Below, piece after piece: positions 4,919 to 5,313 of a DNA stretch of 5,313 nt. How positions within the stretch are numbered: the stretch's first letter is position 1; each line of letters opens with the position of its first letter. The DNA lies in assembly GCA_021798675.1 (NCBI GenBank), contig JAJZGE010000178.1, forward strand, positions 1-5,313, given 5' to 3'. The stretch is from Pseudomonadota bacterium (GTDB lineage Bacteria > Pseudomonadota > Gammaproteobacteria > Xanthomonadales > Rhodanobacteraceae). The notes below the pieces were generated by a model. That model saw nothing but the letters and a program-made list of their open reading frames with translations. It searched no databases and was not told the origin of the DNA. A program made the translations under genes and the position numbers.

Positions 4919-5313
4919 ATGAACCACGCCACCCTCCCCGACCTTGGCGCCGCCCTTCAGCACGAAGGTTTCGCCTTCGTCGCTGCCGATGCCATGCGCG
5001 ACCTGCTGGGCGCGGATTCGCTGGCCGACTGGCCGGTATTCGCCGCAAGCTGGAACACGCTGGGCGACGACCGCTACCTCGCCGCCCGCGGCCGCCACCG
5101 CCGGCGCCGGCATGCGGTATTCACTGCCGATGCCGATGGCGCGATCCGCCGCGAACCGCACCAGCCGCATTACCAGAGCCTGGCCTACAACGCCCTGCAG
5201 GGCGGCATCGAGCGCTGGTTCGAGCCGCTGGACCCGGCCATCGCGGACGGCGCCAGCCTGCGGCGCATCCTTGCCTTCTGCCGCGACGGCTTCGGCGCCC
5301 TGGCGCCGAAGAC
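4919..5313 (+). CDS. 2OG-Fe(II) dioxygenase family protein, N-terminal part (3' truncated by window)
   Basis: An uninterrupted frame runs from ATG 4919 to the window end, 131 codons so far. The stretches RHRRRRHAVF (residues 59-68), HYQSLAYNALQGGIERWFEP (84-103) and an FGALAP near the end resemble the 2-oxoglutarate/Fe(II) dioxygenase family that includes bacterial amino acid hydroxylases such as isoleucine hydroxylase. This is recognition by eye. The iron-binding His-x-Asp...His should lie beyond the window and cannot be checked. The start is uncertain. No Shine-Dalgarno precedes ATG 4919, but the protein reads sensibly from MNHATLPDLGAALQHEGFAFV. A GTG at 4883 is an in-frame alternative adding 12 residues. 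The gene diverges from metX, with 475 bases between the two starts, so the met-box-like sites could in principle affect it too. Confidence 0.75.
   Translation, partial: MNHATLPDLGAALQHEGFAFVAADAMRDLLGADSLADWPVFAASWNTLGDDRYLAARGRHRRRRHAVFTADADGAIRREPHQPHYQSLAYNALQGGIERWFEPLDPAIADGASLRRILAFCRDGFGALAPK

Noticed and set aside
4725..4922. 65-codon frame from TTG whose TGA overlaps the dioxygenase ATG as ATGA
   Set aside because: The overlap is suggestive of coupling, but there is no ribosome binding site, the start codon is rare, and the peptide has no recognisable features. Open frames of this size are common here by chance.
4706..5170. 154-codon frame on the minus strand opposite the dioxygenase gene
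   Set aside because: Its composition is nondescript and it lies opposite a plus-strand frame with clear family-like segments.

Overview
This GC-rich window, with long spurious open frames in every frame, looks like the chromosome of a gammaproteobacterium of the Xanthomonadales/Lysobacterales, perhaps close to Rhodanobacter, Dyella or Luteibacter. The lineage is inferred from the met operon layout (metX-metB-hom behind a SAM-I riboswitch, as known from Xanthomonas) and from general protein character. No database search was possible.

Layout. Positions 1-341 (+) hold the C-terminal end of aspartate carbamoyltransferase (pyrB). Positions 466-1113 (+) encode a glutathione S-transferase family protein. 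Positions 1115-4443 (-) are a methionine branch operon read right to left: metX (homoserine O-acyltransferase), metB (cystathionine gamma-synthase or lyase family) and hom (monofunctional homoserine dehydrogenase). metB and hom overlap by ATGA. The hom and gst stop codons face each other with one base between them. Positions 4444-4696 form the control region of that operon. A divergent gene starts at about 4919 (+), a 2OG-Fe(II) dioxygenase family protein that runs off the window.

How the operon works. Hom makes homoserine, MetX activates it by O-acylation, and MetB condenses the ester with cysteine to cystathionine. All three steps lead to methionine and S-adenosylmethionine (SAM).

The highlight is the leader. 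On the minus strand it reads, in order: three tandem 8-mers matching the MetJ met-box consensus AGACGTCT; a perfect -35 TTGACA with a fair -10; a complete SAM-I (S-box) aptamer; and a hairpin that buries the metX Shine-Dalgarno sequence. This suggests SAM feedback at two levels on one operon: transcription, through the met-box-like operator, and translation, through the riboswitch. The aptamer and the Shine-Dalgarno hairpin are strongly supported. The identity of the DNA-binding regulator is inference.
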